64,000 bases of DNA from NCBI GenBank assembly GCA_021234155.1, contig JAJEKV010000063.1:8495083-8559082 (forward strand). The letters run 5' to 3'. Position numbers and translations under genes: made by a program. A model generated the notes under the pieces. The model searched no databases and was not told the DNA's origin. It saw nothing but the letters and a program-made list of their open reading frames with translations. Below are positions 36,053 through 49,315 of the stretch, piece after piece. Each line of letters opens with the position of its first letter. Within the stretch, counting starts at the first letter, position 1. The stretch comes from Isoetes taiwanensis. Taxonomy: Eukaryota; Streptophyta; Lycopodiopsida; Isoetales; Isoetaceae.

Positions 36053-38242
36053 GGGCATGTCAAATTATGTGCTTCACACAGGAAGCCAATACGAGATGAC
36101 TGAGAATTGATATCATTATGCCACTGAAGGACTTCCAAAATCGTATTTTCTTTCAAGGAGCCTGGATGCCAACAGCGTATCATTTCACAAACTTAAATCA
36201 TAGAACTAACCATGACAAAGAGATCTAGTTGCAATTGCAGATTCAATAAAGATCGTACAAAACATTCAAGGAACAGATGGTAATGCCAGTTTGGTTGGCC
36301 CTCGGGTTTGGTTGCATGTTACACTTGTTCGGGCATAGGTTTTGAACATCTACAGAATGTGGAAGGAAAAGCTGAACAGCGACGATGAATTCCATGTCGT
36401 AATGTCCATACATGATCAACTACAATGGCAAGTGATCAGGAACTTGGTCCCAACGTCATGCGACTTCAGGTGTAGGTTAATTGCTTGTTTGTCTTGTTGA
36501 CTTTGCTTATAACCTCCGGCCTAGAAATGCATGGGTACAAGGCCAAAAACTAAGATAAGTCAAACTGGAAAATATTTATAACATGATCAACAATTAAGGG
36601 TCCTTCACTTTTTAAAGAGGCTTCTGGATTTTGGGTTTTTTCTGTACCTCGTGGCAAACCCAACCACAAAACCTGGCATTCCAATTACCTTCAAGCGTTG
36701 GAGTTTTGTTGGTAGTTTTGCTGACAATCTCTAGGTCGCCCTTAGATGCCTGGAACACCATTTGAAAAGCTCACGAGGAACTGGGTTTGTCTTGTAGCGG
36801 AGGAAGCTTTGTCTCCTAGCAGATCCGTCCTTGTCCTTTAGTAAAGCCAGGAGTTAGGAAAATCAAGCCCCAGTGGAAATGGCCTTGTTTCTTATTTGCT
36901 GAGAGGGCGGAGTGGCAGAACTCAGACTTCAGCTAAATATCCTTTGTATTCCCAATATCAATCATGCTTTGTCAAGATTAACTTAATTTCTTAAGTTTTT
37001 ATGTCAACTTCAACTTTTGATCGCTATAATGAGACAGGCATTAAACCCTCTCGATCTTATAATAGAAAACCCCTATGTTCGAACCTTCCTTTGTAACCTC
37101 CATATGGTTATCCAATCCTTTATCATCTTAAAGGTCTTAAAGTCATAATCCATAGGAGGTATATACCTCAAGGCAAGGGATCCTCGGGCCTCTAGTTCGG
37201 GATCTAGAATTGCTCCTCGTGAGTAAGGTCATTCTAAGGACATATGGATTGCTAGTCTAAATAATCTCGCCCTTCTACTCTATACACCCCGTCTTCATTC
37301 TCATTGGGACTTGGAATTACTATGTATTGCCCTCTTGTCGCTTATCCCTCAAGGAATAATCATCAAAGCCACTGCCCTTCTCTTCTTCCATCATTGGACG
37401 AGATATTTTATACATCCTGTTATTCCCACACCTAATAGATACTCTCAGCTTATACCGCTGGTATAATTCATTAGTATGTACAATAGTACGTTGTACCTAC
37501 CCAAGATAGTTAACTCCAAACAATTGGGATAACTTGAATGCTTATATCTAGCAGATCATACCTAATCCAATATCTTCATATATAGGCGTATCATTATGCT
37601 CATTCTTTAAACCTTGTCAGGTAACATTCCATTCACCTTGCACGAATATTCTACTACCTTCCTGTCTGGCATAAATCTGACTGTCACACTCGAAACCTTG
37701 CTAGCATCACTAATGTAGTATGCGATATTACTCAACTTTTGCTAACATTCATAACCCTTACCTCGTTATTATGTAATATAGTAACATGTGTAAGCCATTC
37801 TTAAGTTTAGAGTTGTATGTGATTGCTTGACATAACCACATATGCTCATACTTGCCGGCAATATTGTATACTTCTCACTACCTACATGTCTATACATGTG
37901 TTTCTTTCCATGTATACTCTTGTCCTAGCCTGTAATAATAATCCGCTCCCATATAATAATCTAGTGGATCATATTATCCACTACTAATTCAACGTCTTGT
38001 TACCTTACATACCTGTAAGGGTTCAACACCACAATTCAACGTCTTACCTTACATGTATGTTTACAAGTCATTGATCTTCCGTTACATACCTGTTAGGGTT
38101 CAACACCACAATTCTCAACGAACGACTAATTCTCATAGTCAACCTCTAGCTGTGAGGCCCACCAAACCCTAGTGGTGAATTCCAAAAAAAAAGAAAATCT
38201 TTCTTGCCATCTTTCCTTTCTTCATGCTTAGTGATTTCATAC
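36053..38242. other. MCM3 3' flank and intergenic sequence
   Basis: No gene is supported. A local duplication of about 85 bp period occurs at 37998-38120 (ttacatacctgt-agggttca, then acaccacaatt, twice). The rest is AT-rich with short frames only. Confidence 0.45.
36245..36250 (+). terminator. Candidate poly(A) signal of MCM3
   Basis: AATAAA lies about 195 nt after the MCM3 stop codon, a normal plant 3' UTR distance. No other AATAAA is closer. Confidence 0.5.
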
Positions 38243-38600
38243 TGTTGGTATTACCTGTAGAGCAGACTCCTGCTTCTGGTTCGTTCCTGCTACAGCCGAG
38301 AGCCCAAGCATCTCCGACAGTAGCCCCTGACCCTGTCACAGATCACCAACCAGCTGGTCTCAGATGCCAAGATCAGCAGATTTCTGGTTGAATCGACCAC
38401 TCCAGACCAAGCCAGATCCTCTCCTTGCCTCCAATCAAATCTGCAAAATCTGTCTTCTTTTTGTTCCTTTCACCTGATCCGTTTTCATTCCCTTTCCACT
38501 GTTTCGTTTTTTTCACTCAATTATCAACATCTGTCCCTCTATAGGATCTTGTGATGCGTGTATTAGGACATTACCCCTATGTAAAGGCTAAATTCCAACA
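38243..38600. mobile_element. Solo LTR with perfect CATAC target duplication
   Basis: The 358-bp block starts TGTTGGTATT and ends AATTCCAACA (6-bp inverted ends TGTTGG/CCAACA). It is flanked by CATAC on both sides (38238-38242 and 38601-38605). With no second LTR or internal region, it is a solo LTR of copia or TRIM type left by LTR-LTR recombination. The ends resemble those of the insertion at 23233-23947. Confidence 0.88.
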
Positions 38601-40254
38601 CATACAATTGATTTAAATCAGTAGAACAACATGACAGGAATTACTTCTTGTCCTCAGGGATATTGCCTTCATCGGCCACACCATACTACGTAAACGAAGG
38701 ATGGGAGATCGTGACTCTCGTCCGCGACAAGATTGGAGAAAACTTCCTCCGCATGCTGCAGCGGGGATGGTCTTATTGGGACAACACAAAAGAGGAGGTA
38801 TTTCTCGATGTAAAGGACCACATTTGGGAACTATAGAGAGCCATGGACGCTCTGTTCAACCTATGGAGTATCAAGATACCATTCTACGGGCACGTTAGAA
38901 GCACATCATCCTGTGATCATTGAGGGAAAGTACTCTTGAATGGATCATGCACGCATTCACATCTTGAATTACAATCCATGTACATGACATATTGTTATCA
39001 ATATATTTTAATGTACTTTCTTATATTACCCATTCTATAGGCATGAATTGGTATGAACTCCTTACTGCTTACAATGCTAGGCATAATTTATTTCCATCCA
39101 TTTTCGCCTCAATTCTCCTGATTTTGTGTGGACACTACGTCCCACACTATTGGCAGCTCGCCAGAATGGACATGAATGCAAATTCATTCCCATTTTGGTA
39201 GACGACTACGTTCTCATCTTACTCATGCATAACTTTACATCTATGTTCCACACCTTAGGAACTTAAGCGTCCTTATGAAACGCAAATTATGCGTAACTTT
39301 TATAATCCATAATTTATGCATCCGCGTCCTTAGACGCCATTAACCTTCTAGCTTCCCATGAATCATACCTCGATTCAAGTAGCAATAGCTATAAAATGTA
39401 GTATCAACACTCCCTTAACTATATGGTGATATATATCTAGTATCATCATAAATTGAATCATATACCCCTTTATGAATGGGTGGCTTTAAACACCGCCAAC
39501 ATGGCAATGTATATGCTAAATGGCCAATAAATTCTCGTACTTAGGTCGCTTAAATTCCAGTGATTTAATGGGATCAAGGATACCAAGATAGCCATTCCCC
39601 CCCGGTATGGATACACATTACCGATATATTCCCACTCGTTAATCCAAACCTTCAGCACTTCTGCACGATTACTTATGTATTAATGGGATATTTTATCTCC
39701 ACTTAGTCATCAACTCTTAGAGAAACTTTGTGTCGTTCAGTTTACTATGTGTATGTCACTGATGATCTACATGGAGCTACATTACCTACCATATCACTTA
39801 ATCGGTTACTTTTCTTTAGGCCATGTCTAGTCCAAAATAGCTTGAATCACAAGGTATTATTGCTTTATATGATCTACCTTGTTTCCCTATAGTTCCGTAA
39901 CTCAACCACTTAAATTAACCTTGCATTTTTATCGTATGCTAGTACAAGTCAGTTAGTTCAATCCAAAATGCGATCCTACATCTCTTGCATTATTTAATAG
40001 GGTCCTCAATATATGCCCTCACCGGTGGCTCCCATGCCTTTAATGTTTCCCTCCCATATTCATTTCCCACCGATAATATGCATTTCACATTACCGGGCAT
40101 TTCCAATTTAATCGCATTAATCACATCGCGTCAATTCTCGGTCTTACAAATTGCAATTACAAGTCATTCAAACTTCATCATTACTAACATTAACGCATTA
40201 ATTAATACAAACCATTTAAGAATCCAACACAAATTAAAATCCCAAACCTTTTAG
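38601..40254. other. Intergenic, weak coding-like ORF only
   Basis: A plus-strand frame at 38648-38836 reads PYYVNEGWEIVTLVRDKIG, then WSYWDNTKEEVFLDVKDHIW, and looks protein-like, but it is 62 codons long and matches no family I know. It could be an exon or transposon debris. The rest is AT-rich without features. Confidence 0.35.
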
Positions 40255-40590
40255 TTTGGTTGGGTGCATATTCACCTATAGTACCTTTACCAAATCTTAG
40301 GCGGTAATTAGTCTAAATTATGTTAATTATTAATGAACCTTATGAACTTGTAGATATTAACATGTAAGTGAAGGATAGGCATATTCACCCCTTTATTCCT
40401 TAATCTACAATCACCGCATAATAAAGTTCCTCGCTTGTGGGTATGGATGTATAAGATTTGGTATACCGTGATAACATAAGATTTGAGGTAATGTACCATA
40501 TGGTATTGGATTTTGTATGTGCAAAACATAATTTAAGGGCTCACGCCTCCCCATGTCCCCCCTGCGGGAATAATATGCACCCAAACCAAA
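40255..40590. mobile_element. Terminal-inverted-repeat element, copy 1 (MITE-like)
   Basis: The left end ttggttgggtgcatattcac and right end aatatgcacccaaaccaaa form a terminal inverted repeat with one missing T. The interior has ggcatattcacccctttatt, then ccttaatctacaatcacc, and gggctcacgcctcccca; all of these recur in the copy at 57333-57608. There is no transposase. Homology to the other copy continues past the right end, so the true borders may be wider. No clear target duplication. Confidence 0.65.
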
Positions 40591-43500
40591 GGGGGCCTTG
40601 TATTTTAATTTAAATGTTGATGCAATGGTTTGTATTAATTAATGTTAATGATAGTTATGTGTTGATTGCTATATTAAAATTTTATTCTTCGGGCCCTTTA
40701 GAAAGGAATTTCACATGTTAGAAAACAACTATAAAACTATACTTAATACAGAGACTTTATTAATGAGGCAATGTGTATTTTTGCCCTTCGGCCCTAACAA
40801 ATTAACATGCAAAACGACATTTGTCTTTAAAGTAGGATCCCTTTAACATTTATATTGCAAGCATTACACACATTCGAAAAAAAATATACAAGGAGGCAAC
40901 AAAGACCAACTAGGAGTGGCAAACATAGCTCCTCGTGATAGGGCAGCAGCCAGACATTGCACCGTGACTTCCCTTGATCATGGCAAAGCAATTGCAATAT
41001 TTCCCATTAAATCCCCCCATGGAGTTACTCCCCCCTAGGACTCAGAAGTCCAAGCATGCGTGGTCTATATCTAAAATAATACCCGTGCTCACCAAAGGTA
41101 AAATCACCAATTCTTCAAAATTAAATGAAACCATACCGTGCCTTACGGATTTTTTCACTTCCGCGAAAGCGTGTAGCCATTTAATCCAAGAAGTAAACCT
41201 CCAAACTTCCACCATCGTTAGTACCGCCTTGAGGATAGGTTTACCATCTATCAAACACCATAGAAAAGCAAGGCTTATTTATGAGCCAAGAATGCACTTG
41301 TAAATGTTGTACGCCACCATCTTTCTTCTTCAGTATGAATCATGAGCTGCCTGTAGTGTCAGGCCACCTAATAAGAATTTTAAATAGTTTCTCAGAAATA
41401 CCTACAACTTGAGGCCATAGGCATCAATTTGCTTCAAAACTTCCTCAAAAGAGGGCGCATTTTTCGCTTTTGTTCGTATTGACACCTCGTAAAACCACAT
41501 CCATTGATTGAGTGTGATGTTAAGCAGTTGCCGCCTAATGTGCGTCCGTCGTGTAGCACTATATCATTCTTTCTTAAATTTCTTTCACAACTTTCTTCAC
41601 AATGCCCTTAACCGACATTGCGCTCGATGACTGTTAGGGTTTTAATTACATCCCACCCCAAGTCACCTAATTAGACCTTTGAGAAAATGTGAAGCAGCCA
41701 CAAAGCGTATCCCGTGGATACTAAGCTACCGTGATCCCCGGCCACAAATGCAATGCGCCAGCCCGCCAACGGTAAAGCCTAACTCGCCACACCCGACCAG
41801 CTGTTACACTTGGTACCATCCGGCCCCATTTCCAAATGGTAAAAGTGTTACAATTAGCCAGTAGGATGCAAATGCAATAGTTTGATAGCTTCTCCAAAGA
41901 AAGTTAAAAGCGACCTTCGCAAAGATTTCCTAACAAAGTAAAAGAGCAACCCAAATACTTAATAAAGGTTGTTATGTTTATCCTGCCGCATATTCCATCA
42001 TATTAATCTAAAAGCCATGTTTCCAAATATCCGCTAACTTCATTTCAATTCCATGGATTTAAAGACCGCCAATCATAGAAACCTTCTCACTTCCAATAAA
42101 TCCAACCAACAACTAAATCTGAATTGCCTTTAGCCGCCAATTTAGAACTGAGCACCACGGTCGTTCCTGCCGCCAATGCCGTATGCCGTTAGATATTCTA
42201 TTGTAAACCCAAGTAGGATCAATTGCATAAACTCGCCAAATATGGTATAAGTAATGCCGCCCAACCCCCGTAGATAAAGCAAGTTAGCGCCCGTGAACTA
42301 AACCGGCCTTTGCAGGAGGAATAGGATAACCCGACAGAAGAAACACCGCTTCAGCTGACCAGGCTCTTCAGACCGCGACAAACCCGGTATCAAACAGTGC
42401 TCAAACGTAATAGGCTCTTTTCAAATGCTCAAAACCATCTCTCATGGCCGCCAGTCACCTCGCAAATCTCTAACATAAACTCTAATGAGAATAGGTTGTA
42501 CCAAAGCTGTCCCCAACGCCACCTTAAACCAAAAACATGCAGAACGTCTTCGTGGTCTCGTTGCAATTTATTTGTGTGAAGCCCAAACCATAGAGCCGAG
42601 AAACAGCTCCCGTGGCAAAATGGCCAAGCAAACCGTACGTGAAGTAGCATCACCGAATTAAACTGTGAGGGAGTATCGGAAAGATTAGTCAAGGAAAGCT
42701 CCCCCTGGCAAAGAAATGCCCCAAAGAGGCTGTGTTCAATCCAAATAAAAGAGGGCTTTTGTTGTGAGCCCTGATGTTGCACCTATTGAAAAAGCTGACC
42801 AATCCACTGTATGAAATGAAAATTAGAGCGCAATATCCATTCAATACGCTTCATGAAAAGTTCCTTGTAAAACCTTTTGTGAAAAGCTACAAAACACAAA
42901 AGAAAACCCTCGCGAGCACATATATCCCCATCTCGACCAGATCAAATGCAGCTGAGAGAAATTAAGGCGATTATTAAATTTAAAGTGAGGAGGTAAGCTG
43001 TGTAAGATAGAATTGACCACCTGTAGCCAATATATCATGGACTTTCATTTTAGAAGAGATCATGTAAAGATTTTATGTCCACTTGCTATTTTAATGATGA
43101 AGACACCTTTGTCATCTCAGTGTATATACCACGAAGAAATAGACAAACCTTTTGTTACAAGGACTACTTAATTCATGTAAATAAGGTATGAGCTTCATTA
43201 CTTAACGTGGATATGGATTTAAGCGTTAACATCTGTAGCCCATAGTACGCATCTAAGAGTACCTTCTACCAGTTCCGTCTAGGGACTCTGGAGACCGAAG
43301 AAGGAAAACTAATAGTCTAGCCATGTTCAGTATCACAAATGATGAAAGTATGAATTAAACCCAGGAAGAAAAGTACTGTTAGGCCAACTTTAAAAGAAAG
43401 TTTGTCTGCCACTGGCATGAATCTGTAATGCAAGTACACTGGCTATAAATTGTTATTCGTCTAGCATGATTTACTAATAATAAAAAGTAATAAATTTACA

Positions 43501-44205
43501 ATTCTCCTATTCACACTAAACATAGAATTGATGGTGCAAATAGAATGCTATTGGTGAATAAGTTGTACATCTAAAGTGCTTATATATGCTTGCCGGTTCA
43601 CGCTCTAAAGATGGATTAGGCTAATGTTACAAAGACATCTATCTAGAGTATTCATGCTGTAAGCGCATTACTTATTTTGCTGCATTCACATTTAGGTATG
43701 GAAAGTAATCATTCAAAAAATAAATCTGCACAAAGTTTTAAACCCACAAAGATATCTAACGATGGGCTGTGCCGAACAATGATACATATCTGCCAACAAA
43801 ACACTTCGTTTCATCTTGATGCACAACTCACACCCGATGGCACATTTGCTAGTGCCAAAGAACAACCGCGAAACGAACCGCACAAGCAAAACGCCAAAGA
43901 ATTACCAAACTTTCATGCTTCAGGTTTCACCTAAACTAATTGGTATTCCAAATTACCGCACAACCAGCGTTCAAGATAAGAGAGAGACCCAGAACTTTAA
44001 AATAGAAGATAAAACTTATAGAAATTATACTTATATTACCAAAAATATTACAGGGAAGCGCCTCGTTGAGTCGCCCAGCCTCCTTTCTGGGTGGACCAAA
44101 TATTAGGAAGGTGCCTTTAAAGAGATGTCGGCCCATTCGAAGTGACAACCATAGCCTTGAATGCCTACCGCTAATCCGCAGTTAAACAAACCCAAAAGGT
44201 ACCCC
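40591..44205. other. Anonymous sequence, no supported gene
   Basis: Open frames up to about 110 codons (for example 40974-41303 plus, 42429-42782 minus) lack recognisable domains. The word agggcttttgttgtgagcc at 42751-42770 also makes up the core of the tandem repeats at 58478-58645. I found no tRNA or LTR pair. Confidence 0.35.
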
Positions 44206-44960
44206 CCCACCTGTAAGCATCTGTTCTTCGCTCTTTCCTCCTCCTTCTTTCCTCATCTGAAGTTTTCCTCTCGCTTATCTTCTCCGTAATAGGCCGATTA
44301 TCTTCTATCCTCGCTGAAGAGGGTGTTGGACAATAATCACTTCTTTTCCTCTAATTCCTTCCAAATTAATTTCATCACCGCCTCAATTTCTTCCGCTGGC
44401 TCTTCAATATGCTCTTTCCTTATCTCAGACTGTGACGTATATAAATTCTGTATTGGCGGAGAGACTCTTGGGTCAATAAGAGACGGAGATATGGAAGTCG
44501 ATCCGTAATGTCCCACCTTCTCGATAGAGTCTGTCCCAGCATCTTAATTTTAGTGAATGGATCTATTGGATCGAATTTGATCTTCCTGAGAAAATTTCCG
44601 CGCTGTGGCTTACGTAAAGAGAGGGACGGAAGGGAAGAATGGACGCGAGCTGGTGCCCGCGGCAAACCAAACCATCCATTTAGTTTTGTGAATTTTCCAT
44701 CCACAACGGCATTAATTTTCCTCCCCGGCCCAAAGATTAGTATTTAGATTTCGCCGCTGTGCTTTTTGGCGTAACCGGGCTCATATTCAAAAGGAGGAAA
44801 AGTCGCTGTGGCGGCTTTTCATGCATTTTATAAATTCACCTCCCATTAAATGAATGAAACAAAATTCGGTGCCTGCGGCTGGAGTCTTTCGCGCCGCTTT
44901 TAGTTTAGCTTTTTGAAGTGAATTGATGTTATTGAAACTCCTGCTATCGTACTTTGTATG
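44206..44960. other. Promoter-like, E2F-like motif-containing sequence without a gene
   Basis: There is a pyrimidine-rich stretch, then TGACGTATATAAAT (44429-44442), which combines an ACGT core with a TATA box, followed by short frames. TTTCGCGCC at 44887-44895 is a perfect E2F consensus. I cannot attach these to a coding region on either strand, so function is unproven. Confidence 0.25.
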
Positions 44961-47900
44961 TATGAGAAGGACTTGAAGATAATTCGCCAGCAGTTATAAT
45001 AGGTATATATTATTCTTCCTTCCATGTTTTATTATTGCTATTTGTTTTTTCTTGTTCCAGATTCTTTTGGTATCTCTGCCCTTTGTATTCTTTATCAGCG
45101 GCAAACAGGAGCACCATTTTCTTCCTTCAGCATTATATTAATAAGTTACAAGATAATTTTGACTTATATTTTTATGCTATGTTCCACTTATGCTCTTAGC
45201 TTTTTCACAAAACGGATGTATCGCTTTACTTTATGACGTGATAGCGATTTTATGCCATTCAAGTGATATTTATCAACTTTCGCGTAACCCAACAGGCATG
45301 TGACCACAAATATGGCCCACGAAATCAATTTAAAGGGAAAACAAATAAGCATGTTTATAATGCCTGGATTTTGCAAACATCTGCGTAGATGGGTCATTAG
45401 ATGAGCTTGCACAAGACGTTGGTATTCATGTTGGACTGATTTTTTTTTTTTGTAATCTGATCCAGCTTGTTTATATGATGTTACAAATATAACCTTTCCA
45501 AAGTTGTAATGAGATTGAGATCTATGTGTTTTGTCAAGTCTTCATGATTAAACTATACAAGCATTATGAATTCTATAAGAGAAAAAAAAAAAAAAGTACT
45601 TCTATTGTTCCAATTGATATGTATGGTAGCGTGAACCCGCCGCATTGAATTTGAAAATCCGATTAGGGGACCGAGTAATACGGAAATTTTTGCATGGTGG
45701 AAAAACTTTTCCCAACAATCGAAATGGGATCTAAGCCCTAAGATGGTGCTGTTATCTAGATATAGTAATTGTGTGCAAGAATGGGCTTAATTACATTTCA
45801 ATCACATCAGAAATTGATTAATTCCCTACACTTACGTACATGTCAGCTATAATTACACCCTATATATAATAAAACATGTTACTACTATATTTTAATGTCC
45901 AATGCCCCAAAATTAAGAATCCACTTTATACTTATAATGCCATGCAAATCAAGGCAATTTAAATGTTTTTCCTGTCTTGCCATTTTACACAATACAAAAA
46001 AACTAGCAAAAAAGCACACCGTATGCCTTGCAGCCAGTTTTACGGATTCCTTCATAGTGCTGTGAACTTATAGAGTTGTTGTTTTCTGTTGTGCATGTTT
46101 AAAAGCTGATGGCTTGGTGTTTTTTGATATTTGGATTTATTTTTTGTGTTGCTACTTTTGGCCCTAAGTTTCTACTTAACCATATATTTAAGAAGCTGGT
46201 TTTAGCCTAGTTTGCCCGTAAGTTCGTCCGCAGATGTCTCTACACGTGCCTTTGCATGCTTCAATTGAATGCTTCTGCTTCTGCTTCTTGCTGAGCTATC
46301 AAACAATAGCATTTGGTAATCTACATATGAAATGTCTTCGCTTTACTAGAAACAATATGCCTAAATAGGAATAGAACATTGATATAGTAAATTGAAGGTA
46401 TATGGTTACAACTTTGCAATTATTGGCATGTTGTTCAATCCTCCATGACCTATGGACACTATGTTTGAAGTTGCTTCCTTTGAGTCGCCATCGGGCTAGA
46501 GGGGATTCTCTATTGTTAGGTATACATAAGATGATTGGGTTGGTTTATCCAAATTCTTTTCCGCCAAAAACTATTTTAATCGGTTTAGCGAAAAGCCCAT
46601 ATGTTTATTTGTGCCTCAAAGCACATGATTCCAAGATATTTTCCAAATTTTATGCATTGTTTTGTAACAAAAACTTAGTATTAAGTATGGAAGTTGATGA
46701 ATTATATAGCAAGAAGCTTTAGATAGTCTTCACCTAACCGATAATATTACAAGATCAACACATGAATTTCATTCAAAGTTGATGTCATTAAACCGCCATT
46801 GAATTTTAAAATTGAAAATCTTACAATTTTTATAAATTTTCATACCCACCTCGATTTTGTTGAGGTGTTGCATCTCGTGATTTGTTGGAGGTGGAGGTGT
46901 GATGATATGCTAACGGCGGTGGCGCTATAGATTAGGTGATGGCGGGACTTAATGTCATTCAACTGTGCTATTTATGGACGGTTTTGTGGGTTTTGATTTC
47001 CTTATTTTGCCATACCTGCAATGGTGCCGTCAGCGACACCGCCGGGAAGATTTCATTTTATCAAAATAAGGCGATTCTTGTCTAATAGAACCTGCAAGTG
47101 TAAAAACGCGTTCTATCGTTCAGCAAACAATGGTACCAACACGATCTATGTTTTGTTGCTTCGCTCTGTAAAGCAGCCACACCCAGAAGGCCAGTATTCT
47201 GGAATCTTCTGGGTCCAATAAATATTAAAACCAGCCTTTTGCCCGCGGATAAGTATTACTTAGTAGACCACGTGCCATCAAAAGCTATGTGTAGCTATGT
47301 GAAGTGCATCTACCACTACTATCTTAAGGCTAATACATTTCTAAAGAATGCATGGTCGATAAACACAAAACTTCTTATACAAACTACCAAAGACTTTTTA
47401 CTTAAATATTACCTCCGCGGTTTCATAAAAGGAAGTCTATGACAAATATAATCACCATATTACATCATACCGCAGCATTTTTTTCTATGCATCATTTGAT
47501 GTGTAATTTGTAAGTTCCCATCCTCGGCTCCAGCCATGCCCAAACATCATATTATCCTCAACAAGCAAGCAGGATGATGCCCTACGACTTGGAAAGTTCT
47601 TACCCAGTGCGTTTAGAGGGACCTAGCCTGTAAGTTACTCTTTTCCATGAATCGCTTGTTTGAAAGGACGCTTCTACTCATGCACGTGTCATCCATCCGC
47701 GACTTCAGCGGAAGACGCCACAAAGCTCTAAAGTGTATTTCTTGAACTGCCTGTGCTTAAGCTTCCTTTCCGCAAGCCCTGAAGTAGTTTTAAATTGAAA
47801 TTGCCACCAAAGGTAAAACGTAAATACCATAATGTGGAATGGCGTGGACAAACATACAAGAATCTGATTGTTTCCTTGATAAGGAGCTGTGAACTAAGTA

Positions 47901-49050
47901 AAGGTCATGATAAATCCTATTGCCTAAATAAAATGGTCCCGTAATGACAATACCTAATCTTTAGAAAACCAGAAGATGCAACAAGAGATATTTTGTCTCG
48001 GCAAAGACCGCCATAGCAAGATGATAAAGCTAAAGAATAGATGTTTGCATACCCCATTAAGAGCTTTTGCAAACTCCTTGAGTTGAGCAAAGATTCTATG
48101 AGTTGAGCTAAATCTTTTGTTAAGTGCACTAATGATCCATAACGATTCCTATTTATACCAAAACGACATCCAATGCCACACTTTCTTGAGACTTTTCCAA
48201 CAGCCCACAACTCTTATCTCTAGCAAGAGCCATGTATATTCAACAACAATAGAGCTTCATCTTTACCCACCAAATTTCACCCCAATTCACCATCATAGTT
48301 TGGAAATAAAAGATACAAAGACAAAAAGACATACTCGTGAGAAAATGTAATGCAGCAATGTTCACAATCGACCGCATTGGTCAAGATGCTTGGATGTAGA
48401 CTCTTTAATTTGCTTCAATAATTTGTTTTAGTTCCTTCCATAGATATCACAATAAAGACTTCCCTTTCTCGTGATCCATTAGTCAATTCAAGATTCAATT
48501 CTAAAGCCCCTCCAGGCTTTTCTTTGGCATATGGTGTCGACCGCCTAATGCCATAAATTCTTTGTATGTGTTTCCATTCAATTTCACAAACCTCCTTATA
48601 TATACCTCTAATCATTTTCTTTCTAAATCATATTGGCATCTTGTTTTGGACATTTTACAAATGCTCAATACAAATGACTTTTATTCTAAGATGCAAACTG
48701 TAATCACATGGTAGACGCAATAAAAAATCAACTCAACATTAAAGATTTACTATTATAAGCAAGAAATGTTATCAAAATGTTAAAGCTAACCTCGCAAGGG
48801 ATCAGTTGAAGGTGCCCAAGTATTCAAAAGCTCCATGCAAGAATAAATAAGTGTTAAGAGTACGACGAGGCAAGCAACTATCTTCCATGTCCCTTATTTC
48901 TATACGCAAACGGAAAAATTAATTGCTCTCAAGTTTTAAAGAAATAACATTATCTCTTACACCTGAATAGATTTGCATCTAAAACATGGGAAGCATGGAC
49001 ATAATAAGGTAAACAACCAAGTCTTTACATGTTCTCGCCATGGATCCACG
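44961..49050. other. AT-rich intergenic, no supported gene
   Basis: Frames such as 46402-46722 (plus) and 48415-48615 (minus) have plausible amino-acid composition but no recognisable domain. Poly(T) and poly(A) runs lie at 45441 and 45582. Confidence 0.35.
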
Positions 49051-49315
49051 AGAACATCAAGTATCAATATACTCCAAATAACAACCAAACCTTTGTGAAG
49101 CTTCATCGGTCAGAAGAATTTTAACATAACTTTCAAATGCAAGCTCTATCCTGTAGCAAGAATATCCATTGAAAAGATCAAGGAAAGGCTCTAAGAATAT
49201 CATAGTAATAACACGATTTTCAAGTATTCCTACTATAAGTGGCCCAAATATGGCAAAATGCATTTGTCGCTCTAGTTTTACAAGAGTGTAGAAGAGGGCC
49301 ATAACTTCCCGCCAT
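49050..49315 (-). other. Coding-like fragment of unknown family
   Basis: The minus-strand frame WREVMALFYTLVKLERQM, then VITMIFLEPFLDLFNGYSCY and IELAFESYVKILLTDEASQR, then FGCYLEYIDT is open for about 85 codons. After a stop the next frame continues DVLVDPWREHVKTW. The composition looks like real protein with a broken frame. I do not recognise the family. It could be a pseudogene exon or transposon debris. Confidence 0.2.

Noticed and set aside
46402-46722. Plus-strand 106-codon frame as a gene
   Set aside because: No recognisable domain, no promoter or splice context, AT-rich surroundings; support is insufficient.
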